DNA from: Latescibacteria bacterium UBA6620
Lineage (GTDB): Bacteria > Latescibacterota > UBA2968
Assembly: GCA_002433075.1 (NCBI GenBank)
Contig: DJHM01000003.1
Location: 31,043 to 74,478 of the forward strand
Length of the DNA stretch: 43,436 nt
Direction of reading: 5' to 3'
Shown here: piece by piece, positions 27,279-35,447 of the stretch
Numbering within the stretch: position 1 is the first letter of the stretch
Layout: every line of letters starts with the position of its first letter
The notes under the pieces: generated by a model
What the model saw: only the letters and a program-made list of their open reading frames with translations
Databases searched by the model: none
What the model was told of the DNA's origin: nothing
Position numbers and translations under genes: made by a program

Positions 27279-27301
27279 CTCCGCCCGATCCTCCGGCGGA
27301 G
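27279..27301. terminator. Hairpin between convergent propeller and MFS genes
   Basis: CTCCGCC pairs with GGCGGAG around a nine-base loop in the 241-base gap between two convergent genes. No T run follows on either strand, so it is at most a weak terminator. Nothing else is seen in this gap. Confidence 0.3.
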
Positions 27302-27450
27302 TTGGACAGCTTTCATGTATATTCGTGCCCGCCTTCCGAAGCCATCATGGTTGTCAACCCTCCGACCTTTCCCGACAGGCGACAGCTTCAGCGAAGACCG
27401 TGGTTGAGGCGGAAGTTTTGGCGTAGGCAGGTGTTTCGTGGTTCCCGCCT

Positions 27451-28641
27451 TTAAGCTGTGACCCCTTCCAGCTTCTCATCCCGGATCGGCAGATGGACGA
27501 TCGCGGCAGCGACGCCGAGGACGATCGCCCCGATCCACACGGGGTCGTAAGAACCCGTCGCGTCATAGATCCGGCCTCCCAACCATACCCCGAGGAAACT
27601 TCCCACCTGGTGACTGAAGAAGACGAACCCGTAGAGGGAGGACAGATGGCGGGGACCGAAGATCTGTGCGACGGTGCCGCTGGTCAGGGGCACCGTCGCC
27701 AGCCACAGAAACCCGATGAGGACGGCGAACAGGAGGGCGGTGGTATTTGTGACGGGTACAACGAGGAAGCTGCTGATGACGGTCGCTCGGGTGAAGTAGA
27801 GGAAGCTGAGCAGATACTTTTTCCGATACCGATCCCCCAGTCGGCCGAACAGGTACGACCCGACCATGTTCGCGAGACCGATGAGGGAAAGGGCGGTTGC
27901 GGCGACCATCGTGGGCAGACCGTGGTCGGCTAGGAACGAGGGGAGGTGTGTGGCGATGAAGGCCACGTGGAAACCGCAGACGAAGAACCCCGCATTCAGC
28001 AGCAGGTATCCGGAGTGGCGGCGGGCGCGGTCCAGGACGGCCAGGAAACTGGCTTCACCCTCGTGGGCCGGGTCCGAAGGTGAGGGAGGTCGGGTCGGGT
28101 AACTCAACCCGAGGAGCGCGATCGCGCCGACGGCAACGGCGACGTAGAGGAGGGTCGTCTGCCAAGCGACGGTATCGAGGAGCCACTGGATACCGGGAAT
28201 GATGGCGAAGGTCCCGAACGATCCCGCGGCCGTGACCATTCCGAATGCGGACCCCCGTCGCTCCGCCGGAACCACCTGCCCGACTGCGCCCAGGATCACG
28301 ACGTAGGAGGTCGCGCTGAGGGCGAGGCCGACCATGCCGCCGAGACCGACGTAGAGGCTGGTCGTCGAGGTCGCGAACGACAGGAGTGCGAAGCCTGCCG
28401 CGTAGATGGCGGCGCCGGCGACGACCACCCATCGAGGTCCGATCTTGTCAGCGAGAATGCCTGCGAGGGGGAGCCCAAACAGAATGTTCTGGATCGCCAT
28501 GGCGAGGCTGAAGGTCTCTCGGCCGGTCGACAGGGCGTCGGAGATGGGCTGGAGGAACAGGCCGAAGGATTGCCGCGCACCCATCCCGATGGCGACGGTT
28601 ACCGAACTGACGAGGATGATGAGCTTCGCTCTGGACGACAC
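27451..28641 (-). CDS. MFS transporter (monocarboxylate/oxalate type)
   Basis: 396 residues from ATG at 28641 with 12 predicted helices. Signatures: GARQSFGLFLQPISDAL in helix 1, the helix 2-3 loop LADKIGPRWVVVAG, and FGRLGDRYRKKYLLSF between helices 8 and 9. The proline-free first helix with G-x-R-Q-S-F-G and the wording of helix 5 (GMVTAAGSFGTF) resemble the oxalate/formate and monocarboxylate branch. It is divergent from a second MFS gene of the same broad branch at 28766 (124 bases between), which suggests one regulatory region and related substrates. Ends at TAA. Confidence 0.88.
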   Translation of the reverse strand: MSSRAKLIILVSSVTVAIGMGARQSFGLFLQPISDALSTGRETFSLAMAIQNILFGLPLAGILADKIGPRWVVVAGAAIYAAGFALLSFATSTTSLYVGLGGMVGLALSATSYVVILGAVGQVVPAERRGSAFGMVTAAGSFGTFAIIPGIQWLLDTVAWQTTLLYVAVAVGAIALLGLSYPTRPPSPSDPAHEGEASFLAVLDRARRHSGYLLLNAGFFVCGFHVAFIATHLPSFLADHGLPTMVAATALSLIGLANMVGSYLFGRLGDRYRKKYLLSFLYFTRATVISSFLVVPVTNTTALLFAVLIGFLWLATVPLTSGTVAQIFGPRHLSSLYGFVFFSHQVGSFLGVWLGGRIYDATGSYDPVWIGAIVLGVAAAIVHLPIRDEKLEGVTA

Positions 28642-28765
28642 GGGCGGATCCGGACGTGGGTGAGATGCAGGGCTCGGGACGACGATGCAAGGTAAGGAAG
28701 ACCGGACCGGTGATCCATCGGCATCCTTGGCGTGACCCTCAGCGGTGGGCTATCTTGGGGACGTT

Positions 28766-30007
28766 GTGCCGAAAACGAAAGGAAACATATACTACGGCTG
28801 GTGGATCGCCGGTGGTGCGGTCCTCATCCAGTTCGCGTTCCTAAGCGTCAGTCACGTGTCGGTCGGAGTGCTTCTCGGTCCAGTGACGTAGGATCTGAAC
28901 TGGCCGGCGTGGGCGTTTACCCTCGGGTTGTCGATCGCGGTCGGAACCGGGATGCTGTCGGGGATCGCTGCCGGCAAAGTGGTGGACCGGAAGGGCCCCC
29001 GCGGCCCGATGTTGCTCGGTGCGCTGGTTACGGGCGTGGGTCTCTACACGCTCTCGCTTCAGTCCAGCTTATGGGTATTCTGGGCCTGCTACGCGATCTG
29101 CGGGCTTGTGGGATGGAATCTGTTCAACCCGCTCGTCGTCAATTCCGTCCTGAACAAGTGGTTCGTGGCGAAGCGGGGATGGGCCCTCGCCATTGGATCG
29201 ACGGGGATCTCGCTCGCCGGCATGGTGACCCCGGTTGTCCTGACCGCGTGGGTCGATACAGCCGGGTGGCGTGCGGGCTACGCCGCGCTGGCCGCATTTG
29301 TTCTGGTCGTCGTCGTGCCTGTTGCCATGATCGCGCGTCGAACGCCCGAGGATCACGGCCTTCGCCCTGACGTAAGAGACCCTTCAGAGCACGAGGAGGG
29401 CGATCCTCCCCCCTAAGAGGTTGCGTTCACGCGATCGGAGGCCGTGCGGACCCGGAGTTTCTGGCTCCTGGTGACGGGTTTCGGGCTCAATTCTGTGGCG
29501 CTGACGTCGATTCTGGTCCACGGCATTCCGTTCGCGACGGATGCCGGTTTCAGTCGGGCGACCGCCTCGTTCGCCGTGTCGATGGTCGGGGTCGGCAACC
29601 TGTCGTCCAAAGCCATCTGGGCTTCGGCCTTACAGCGGATTCATCCCAGATGGCTCGCGACGACGGCGTTCTCGACTTCGGCGGTGGGGGTGTTCTGCAC
29701 GGTGGGTGCGACGTCGGAGTCCATTCTGATGGTAGGATTTTTTCTCTACGGATTCGGATTCGGGGGCACCATCCCGTTGACAGGATCCGTCTGGGCGTCG
29801 TACTTCGGGCGGGCTCACATCGGGGCGATCCAGGGCATCAGCCAGCCGGCTTCCTCGCTGGGATCGAGCGTGGCGCCCGCTCTCGTGGGGTTGTCGTTCG
29901 ATCGCCTGGGCTCCTATGAGCCTGCATTCAACATCCTTGCGGGAGTCTATCTGCTGGCCGCTCTGATGATCGGGCTATCCAGGGCACCGAGACCCAAGGA
30001 TTGCTGA
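28766..30007 (+). pseudogene. MFS transporter with two in-frame stops
   Basis: One frame of 413 codons from GTG at 28766 to TGA at 30007 encodes a complete 12-helix carrier: KGNIYYGWWIAGGAVLIQF (helix 1, as in oxalate/formate antiporter relatives), AAGKVVDRKGPRGPMLL (loop 2-3), GWALAIGSTGISLAGM (helix 5), then the second half from RTRSFWLLVTGFGLNSV to the end. It is broken by TAG at 28889-28891 (GPVT-stop-DLNW) and TAA at 29414-29416 (DPPP-stop-EVAF, the central loop). Related carriers have Glu, Gln, Lys or Arg at the first site. No frame change occurs. Codon use does not differ visibly from neighbours. Either a recent pseudogene, a sequence error, or read-through. Confidence 0.8.
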
Positions 30008-30014
30008 TACCGGT

Positions 30015-30685
30015 ATGTCAGCAACAGGTGGGACAAACAGAGAGGGGGTCATCTTGGGGAACTGCACCTTGATCGTCGGTATTCTACTGCCACTTCAGAC
30101 CCCGGCTCAGGAGAAAGTTCAGATACCGGACCTCCGGTTGGAGAAGGGACTACGGCGCATCCTCCAGGAGCCGATCCGGTTGCTCTACCGCGACGACCTG
30201 GCCAGGATACGAACCCTTTCTCTGCGGGGTTCGGAAATCCAGTCTGTTGTGGGTCTCGAACATTGTACGAACATGACGGCTCTCGACCTGACCTTCAACA
30301 AAATCTCCGATTTGAAACCCCTTGCGGGACTGACCGCCCTGACGGAGCTGAATCTGTCTTCCAATCTCCTGGTGGACGTGTCGCCGCTTAACGCGCTTGT
30401 GGCTCTGAAAGATCTGGATCTGAGCTTCAACCGAGTTTCCGATGTTTCCACGCTGTCGAATCTTGACGCATTGACGGAACTGAATCTGTCTTTCAATCTA
30501 TTGGCGCGATGCGCCGCCACTAGGCGGGCTTGTGGGCCTGAGGGATGTGGATCTGAGCTCTAACCGAATTTCCAATGTTTCCGGGATGTCGAATCTTGTC
30601 GTCATTGACGACCCTGAACCTGAGTCACAACCACGTACGAGATGTCGGTGCTTTTGCGGCTCACCTCCTGATGTATCCGGAATGA
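30015..30685 (+). pseudogene. Internalin-like leucine-rich-repeat protein with two frameshifts
   Basis: The first frame (from ATG 30015, or from TTG 30054 behind agaggggg) starts with a secretion signal (LIVGILLPLQTPAQ) and then 22-residue leucine-rich repeats: MTALDLTFNKISDLKPLAG, LTELNLSSNLLVDVSPLNA, LKDLDLSFNRVSDVSTLSN. The repeat pattern continues in a second frame (about 30517-30600, LRDVDLSSNRISNVSGM) and a third (about 30605-30685, LTTLNLSHNHVRDV). So two one- or two-base slips split the gene; it ends at TGA 30683, four bases before the next PhyH start. LRR proteins of this kind bind proteins outside the cytoplasm. Slippage between near-identical repeats, in life or in assembly, is a plausible cause. 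Confidence 0.75.
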
Positions 30686-30689
30686 CATA

Positions 30690-31442
30690 ATGGAAAACAA
30701 ATCCGATTGCTCCATCGTTCCGCAGCAGATGAATCCGGAATTGAGTCCGGAGATGGAAGCGGAAGTGCGTTTCTTCCGGAAGTGGGGCTACCTCGTGGTC
30801 GATGATGCGATCGACGAGACGCAGGTTGCCGCGCTCAGGACAGCTCTGGATGCGGCCTACGAGAGGGAAGGGGAGACTTTCATCCACCAGCTGTTGGAGG
30901 AAGACGACGACTTCGCTTTCCTGCTCGACCATCCTCCTATCCTCGATCGGATGAAGGCGATCCTCGGGAACTGTGTCCAGCTGCACAGTGCGACGGCTCG
31001 TGTGACCGAGCCGGGCGAGGAAGACCAGAGATGGCATCGCGACGGTCCTTGGCCGATGGACCCTGACAGCACACCCTATGGAAGCCTGCCCGGTCAGATC
31101 AACTGCGGATACTTTCTGGACGTACTGACGGATGAGAATGGGCCGATCGTCATTGTGCCCGGCAGTCAGCGCGCCCCGTTCAAACCGCCGGAGGGACACC
31201 CGAAATTCCCGGACGAGAAGCGTGTCTACGCGAAACCCGGTCAGGCCGTGATGTTCGACGGGTGGCTCTACCACCGGGGCGCGGCCAACAACTCGAATGG
31301 GAGACGGCGCGCCTGCCTGATGTGTTACCAGAATGCGTGGATGAAATCGCGCGAGCCCTTCGATGGCCCTAAGGTGACGACGTTGAAGGAGAATGGGACA
31401 CCGGAGCAGAAGTTGTTGCTGGGTGGAGTGCCACAGTGGTGA
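30690..31442 (+). CDS. PhyH family 2-oxoglutarate/Fe(II) oxygenase
   Basis: 250 residues from ATG at 30690. Family features: FFRKWGYLVVDDAID at the start, iron ligands H116-R-D118 (RWHRDGPW) and distal H195 (WLYHRGAANN), with DENGPIVIVPGSQRAP between and R in NGRRRACLM for 2-oxoglutarate. The triad is intact, so it should be an active hydroxylase of an unknown small molecule. The C-terminal ending (LKENGTPEQKLLLGG) is common in the bacterial group of this family. Followed by a short palindrome and another PhyH gene. Confidence 0.9.
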   Translation: MENKSDCSIVPQQMNPELSPEMEAEVRFFRKWGYLVVDDAIDETQVAALRTALDAAYEREGETFIHQLLEEDDDFAFLLDHPPILDRMKAILGNCVQLHSATARVTEPGEEDQRWHRDGPWPMDPDSTPYGSLPGQINCGYFLDVLTDENGPIVIVPGSQRAPFKPPEGHPKFPDEKRVYAKPGQAVMFDGWLYHRGAANNSNGRRRACLMCYQNAWMKSREPFDGPKVTTLKENGTPEQKLLLGGVPQW

Positions 31443-31493
31443 GAAACGGTGGAGAAGGGAAGGAGTAGAAAAGTGTAGAATTGAAATAACCTT

Positions 31494-31529
31494 CCGCGTA
31501 GGGACGGTTCGTGAACCGTCCCTACGCGG
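31494..31529. repeat. Perfect 17-bp palindrome (GTAGGGACGGTTC-type)
   Basis: CCGCGTAGGGACGGTTC, two bases, then its exact reverse complement. It is a small non-coding hairpin of the REP/MITE-like kind containing GTAGGGACGGTTC, of a sort often scattered in intergenic regions. It lies in the 202-base gap between two PhyH genes. It could also end or stabilise transcripts. Only one copy is seen here. Confidence 0.8.
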
Positions 31530-31644
31530 TCAACCCCTATGAATGGTGGAAGCGAAGCCGAAGGGAACCGTCCTGCTTAGGGCGAAGCTCTTGCGAGAAC
31601 AACGTCCTTCATCACGGGATTCAACTCAGGAAACCAGGAATGCC

Positions 31645-32901
31645 ATGAACATCAATGACCTCCGAAAAAAGGCAGCGGAGCTGGAAAGTGAACTCAACGA
31701 AGTTCGCGACCATATCGCACGGGCTACCCACGATCCGGATGCGGCCACGGCCGAGCTCAAGAAGAATCGCACCTATGCCTTCAGCGCCCAGGCCGATCCT
31801 GTCGAAGAGACCGTGGCGGGGTGTGCGGATTCGCTCACGAGATACGGCTTCTGTGTGATCGACCACGTAATTCCTCCAGAGGAGACCAAGTCGATTCGTG
31901 ACGAGATTCTTGCAGCCGACGAGAAAATCCGGACGAACAGAGAGGCCGTCCAGAAATTGTCAGATGAGAATGGGCTGGAGGGCGGAGCGCTCCTGGCAGC
32001 TGCAACGAGCCAAGGTGCAGAACTCAGGCCGGCGAGGCGGGCAGGGTATCCGCCAAAGCTGCCGAACGACATTATCTGGATGCCAGAGTACGCCCGTCAT
32101 CTGGCGAACCCGGTTGTGACGTCCATCGCTAGGCGCGTGCTCGACGACCATCTGCGCATCGCACAGCTTCATACCCGAATCATCGCCGCACAGAGCGAAG
32201 ACGGTACGCCGGGCGGCTTTGGAGCACCCAAGTACAGGGGGGACGCGCAGACGCGGGAGTGGCATACCGATTGGCCACACGATCTGTCCGCCTACGGGAG
32301 AGACGATCCATACGCCAACGCAGGGTGTATTCGTCAGCCCTTTCCCGACCTGACGATGTGTCTGGTGATGATCTGGTATCTGACAGATGTGGATGAGAAT
32401 TCAGGGGGGACGTGGGTCGTTCCCGGGTCGCACAGGGATCCGCGCAATCCCCGGGGGCCGCAGGATAATATGCTGGTTACCGCGCCGATCCCGGGAGACA
32501 TGCAGGTTTCCGCGCCGGCAGGATCGGTCTACATCCAGGACTCGCGGAGCTGGCACGCCTCCGCCATGCACAACACGAGTGGGGGGGCGAGAGTCGCGGC
32601 TGTGAACCGATGGTGCCCGTGGTGGGTGGCGGTAGACGACTTCTCGCCGGGGGATAAATTCAACCCGAGCCAGGTCTGCCGAACGTTGTCGAAGAAAGAG
32701 TTCAACGAGCTTCCTGCTGAGCTGCAGCCCTTCATGCGTCATGTGTGCGTCGACGAACGTGACACCCTTCAACAACCCGTCTTGGACCGAGCGAATGCTG
32801 CCGCTCGTCGGACCATACTGGGGTTCGAAAAGCTGGAAGAACGTGCGGAAGGGCTTGTCGATGCGAACGCGCACGTTCGTGTTCCATTGGACAGGCCGTA
32901 G
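31645..32901 (+). CDS. PhyH family oxygenase with N-terminal coiled coil
   Basis: 418 residues from ATG at 31645; a longer frame from 31543 has no ribosome binding site and starts in the intergenic repeat region. Residues 1-45 form a charged helix (LRKKAAELESELNEVRDHI), followed by the oxygenase domain with H207-T-D209 (EWHTDWPHD) and distal H304 (RSWHASAMHN), plus the strand SGGTWVVPGSHRDP. The triad is intact. It is much longer than the 250-residue relatives because of the N-terminal helix and an inserted region around 120-170. Ends at TAG. Confidence 0.88.
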   Translation: MNINDLRKKAAELESELNEVRDHIARATHDPDAATAELKKNRTYAFSAQADPVEETVAGCADSLTRYGFCVIDHVIPPEETKSIRDEILAADEKIRTNREAVQKLSDENGLEGGALLAAATSQGAELRPARRAGYPPKLPNDIIWMPEYARHLANPVVTSIARRVLDDHLRIAQLHTRIIAAQSEDGTPGGFGAPKYRGDAQTREWHTDWPHDLSAYGRDDPYANAGCIRQPFPDLTMCLVMIWYLTDVDENSGGTWVVPGSHRDPRNPRGPQDNMLVTAPIPGDMQVSAPAGSVYIQDSRSWHASAMHNTSGGARVAAVNRWCPWWVAVDDFSPGDKFNPSQVCRTLSKKEFNELPAELQPFMRHVCVDERDTLQQPVLDRANAAARRTILGFEKLEERAEGLVDANAHVRVPLDRP

Positions 32902-32952
32902 AGGGATCACCGGGTGTCGATTCAGTGAAAGACCAACAATCTGGAGGTCTAA

Positions 32953-33381
32953 ATGACCACGGTGAAGAGTTTGGGGTGGATCGGTGGGGTGCGTGATTCT
33001 GTTCATTGGGTGCAGTTCGACGAAGGAGGCAAGGAGGCCTCAGGCAGAGAGCGGAAACTGCCTGTTGATGCCGGAAGGGGAAGTTCTCGAGTTCTTCTTG
33101 GCTGAGACAAAGCCGAGGTTGATCAAGCACGCGAGGCCGACTTACCCCGAAATCGCACGGAAGGCGGGTCTCCAAGGTAAGGTATTTGTTCGTTTCTATG
33201 TTGGGTCTGGGGGACGTGTAGAGGTAGTTCAAGTTTTGGAGGAGAGCCCATCTTCCACCAGGCGGCGATCGACGCAGTGAAACAATTCGTATTTGAGCCT
33301 GCGACACAGAACGACAAACCGGTCCCCGTGTGGATGTCACAGGTGATCAGCTTCGACCTTGAGGAGACGCTGATACCATGA
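32953..33381 (+). pseudogene. TonB-like C-terminal domain lipoprotein with two compensating slips
   Basis: Reading with one extra G removed in the run 32986-32989 and one missing C restored in 33247-33249 gives 142 residues. A lipoprotein signal peptide (MTTVKSLGWIGG, then VILFIGCSS) precedes a TonB C-terminal domain: KPRLIKHARPTYPEIARKAG, GKVFVRFYVGSGGRVEVVQVLEESP, IFHQAAIDAVKQFVFEPA and PVPVWMSQVISF. The domain normally contacts outer-membrane receptors, but a lipid anchor in place of a transmembrane helix is unusual for an energy transducer. The two slips cancel, so the gene may be intact in life. Confidence 0.72.
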
Positions 33382-33522
33382 TTCGTTCGGGATGGCCGAC
33401 CCACGCTGTGTGTGATCGACATGCCAAAGACATTGGACCAGTGATAGAACGGGGTGACTCTAAAGTTGGACGAATAGGATCGCCCTGGTGAAAGGTAGAA
33501 TCGGAAGTGGGAGACTACCGTG

Positions 33523-33990
33523 ATGACGCACCGAAATGTGGCATGGATCGCAGTTTGCACCTTAGTTCTGATGTCGTGCAGCTCCGCCAGGCATGTGCAG
33601 GAACCACAGCCCGGCCCCGCTCGACAGATGACGAAGGCAGACTCCTTGCTTCAGGCAAAGAAGCACCTCGCTTTTGGCGTTCGCTACCTGAAGAACGAGC
33701 AGTTCGGCGATGCGGAGACGCAACTGACACGCGCTTGGAACTACGATCCGTCGAACGCGCTCACGGCCTATCACAGGGGAAAATTCTTCTACGATCAGGA
33801 GATTCACCAGGAGGCGTTTGGTTGGTTCCGGCGGTCGATCGAACTGGCGCCGAAGAGAAAGAGCACGACGGATGCGATTCTCGAAATGGCACTCGCCACG
33901 CCCGATACTTCTACAATCCGAGCGTTGCTCGAAGCGGGTTCTGTAGAGCCTTCGGAATTGACCACTGCGGCGTTGCGAGGGGACATGTAA
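33523..33990 (+). CDS. TPR lipoprotein, possibly continuing past an in-frame TAA into a TonB-like remnant
   Basis: 155 residues from ATG at 33523. A lipoprotein signal peptide (VAWIAVCTLVLMSC, lipobox LMSC) is followed by TPR-like helices: KADSLLQAKKHLAFGVRYLKNEQFGDAETQLTRAW and AYHRGKFFYDQEIHQEAFGWFRRSIEL. The frame stops at TAA 33988 but continues sensibly: ALRSMMDSKESAAEPAPEEA, then ILEFFMVEQKPRM, which parallels VLEFFLAETKPRL in the TonB-like gene 0.9 kb upstream. After about 34095 the similarity ends where the opposing oxygenase fragment begins. TPR units bind other proteins, here likely at the inner face of the outer membrane. Confidence 0.65.
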   Translation: MTHRNVAWIAVCTLVLMSCSSARHVQEPQPGPARQMTKADSLLQAKKHLAFGVRYLKNEQFGDAETQLTRAWNYDPSNALTAYHRGKFFYDQEIHQEAFGWFRRSIELAPKRKSTTDAILEMALATPDTSTIRALLEAGSVEPSELTTAALRGDM

Positions 33991-34089
33991 GCCCTCAGGT
34001 CGATGATGGACTCGAAGGAGAGTGCGGCTGAACCGGCGCCGGAGGAGGCGATTCTCGAGTTCTTCATGGTCGAGCAGAAGCCGAGAATG

Positions 34090-34466
34090 CCGCCCGCGAT
34101 TGTAGACAGATTCCGGTAGATCGTCTCGACGGGATCTGCGAGCCCCGAGAACAGCGCGTGCGTTCCCTCGGCGTGCGCAAAGAACGCCTCCCGGTCCTTA
34201 CCCATTCGCCCAAGGCTCGTTCCAAGGTCCAGGTAGGACCCGCCACTGAGTTGGGATTCCACGCCTACGGTGTCCGGATTGAAATACCCCCGATCCTCGA
34301 ATCGCCCCATCAACGCGTTACAGTCCGCGGCGGGGAAGGCCCCTCGCAGGACGAATGCCGGCACGACACCATCTGCCAACGCCATCAGCGGCTCGGGATA
34401 GTTCGAGGCAATGGTTTCGGCGTCGGCTTCGAGTGGCTGCCACACCGGCATTTGGGAAGGTTCCAT
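34090..34466 (-). pseudogene. Truncated 2-oxoglutarate/Fe(II) oxygenase, N-terminal fragment
   Basis: From ATG at 34466 about 125 residues look like the start of a prolyl-hydroxylase- or PhyH-like oxygenase: LMALADGVVPAFVLRGAFPAADCNALMGRFEDRGYF and then LGRMGKDREAFFAHAEGTHALFSGL, ADPVETIYRNLSTIAGG. At about 34090-34100 the homology ends; the frame continues only as the antisense of the TPR/TonB gene. The iron-binding half is missing, so no activity is expected. The start lies 18 bases after the stop of the TauD-like gene, in the same direction, so it was probably its operon partner. Confidence 0.6.
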
Positions 34467-34483
34467 TGGACTGAATGCAGAGG

Positions 34484-35375
34484 TCAGCGGTTGGAAGAGG
34501 AAGGCTCGAACCCGCTGGCTCGTTCGTCGCGGCCGGTGGGTGCAAGCTCGGTCTCGGGATCCCCGGCGCTGCGGGGGGCCTGGAGAACGCGGGGTTCGCT
34601 GAAGTCGTGGGGTCTGGCGCGATGGAGCACACACCGGTTGTCCCAGATCACCAGGTCTCCCGGAGTCCAGCGATGGAGGTAGAGGCGAGGGGGCTGGCAG
34701 GCAGATTCGATCAGGTCGTCGAGGAACGCCTGAGCTTCCGTATCCTCCATCCCCGGAATCCGATAGGCGTGTCGTCCCGTGCACAGGGTTTTGCGGCCGG
34801 TGACGGGATGAACCTTGACCAACGGACGTAACGGTGCGCCCTTGTCTTGGTAGCCGCAGGCGGAACCGGTCTCCACGATGTGGCCGATCCTGGCCTGCGA
34901 GGCGTAGAGGGAGTGATAGGCTGAGAGATCCTCGATGCGCTCTTGGGTCGCATCGTCCAGGGCGTCGTAGGCGGCGCGCGTGTCCGCGAACTCCGTCTCT
35001 CCTCCGTTGGGTTTGAACCTCCATGGCCGAAAGCAGACCCGCTTTGGCGGCCAGCGGCACGTAGCTACTGTCCATATGCCAGCCTTCGTTGCCGCGCAAT
35101 GTCTTGAAGCGGAATTTTTCGGGCTCGAGCATCGTGCCGTCCGGCTTCCGGTTCGTAAACTCGACCGCCTTTGCGTTCTCCCGCAGGGTTTCGATCTCGC
35201 CGAACCGGGCTCCGAACGCGACCTGTGCATCCGCGCTCGGGTGTTGATCGGGGAAGACCAGTACCGCGTGTGCGTGGAATGCGTCTTCGATCGAATGCCG
35301 TGCATCGTCGTTGAGGTCGACATTCGTGATGACGGCGCCAAGGGTCGGTTCGGAGGGGCGGATGACGGGGTTCAT
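34484..35375 (-). pseudogene. TauD/TfdA family dioxygenase with one frameshift
   Basis: About 297 residues in two frames. The first (ATG 35375) starts LGAVITNVDLND, has VLVFPDQHPSADAQVAFGARFGEIE and the iron motif H100-M-D102 (GWHMDSSYVPL). At about 35015 one extra base moves the reading to KPNGGETEFADTRAAYDALDD, then SLYASQARIGHIVE, TGRKTLCTGRHAYRIPGM, LYLHRWTPGDLVIWDNRCVLHRARP with the distal His and the 2-oxoglutarate Arg. It ends at TGA 34484. This is the taurine/2,4-D dioxygenase family; substrates range from sulfonates to aryloxy acids and amino acids. With the base removed it would be complete. Confidence 0.82.
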
Positions 35376-35447
35376 CGGAAGACTCCAGTAGGTTTGGGGC
35401 GGTTGTGAGAGGGGGGACGAGTAGGTGTAGTACGCACAGGCACTACG

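Noticed and set aside
21216..33990. Genome-wide reassignment of TAA/TAG to an amino acid
   Set aside because: Flagellin ends at TAA exactly after the canonical C terminus, the TauE and aldolase genes end at TAG as expected, and frameshifts also occur, so errors or pseudogenes are simpler. Kept only as an open question.
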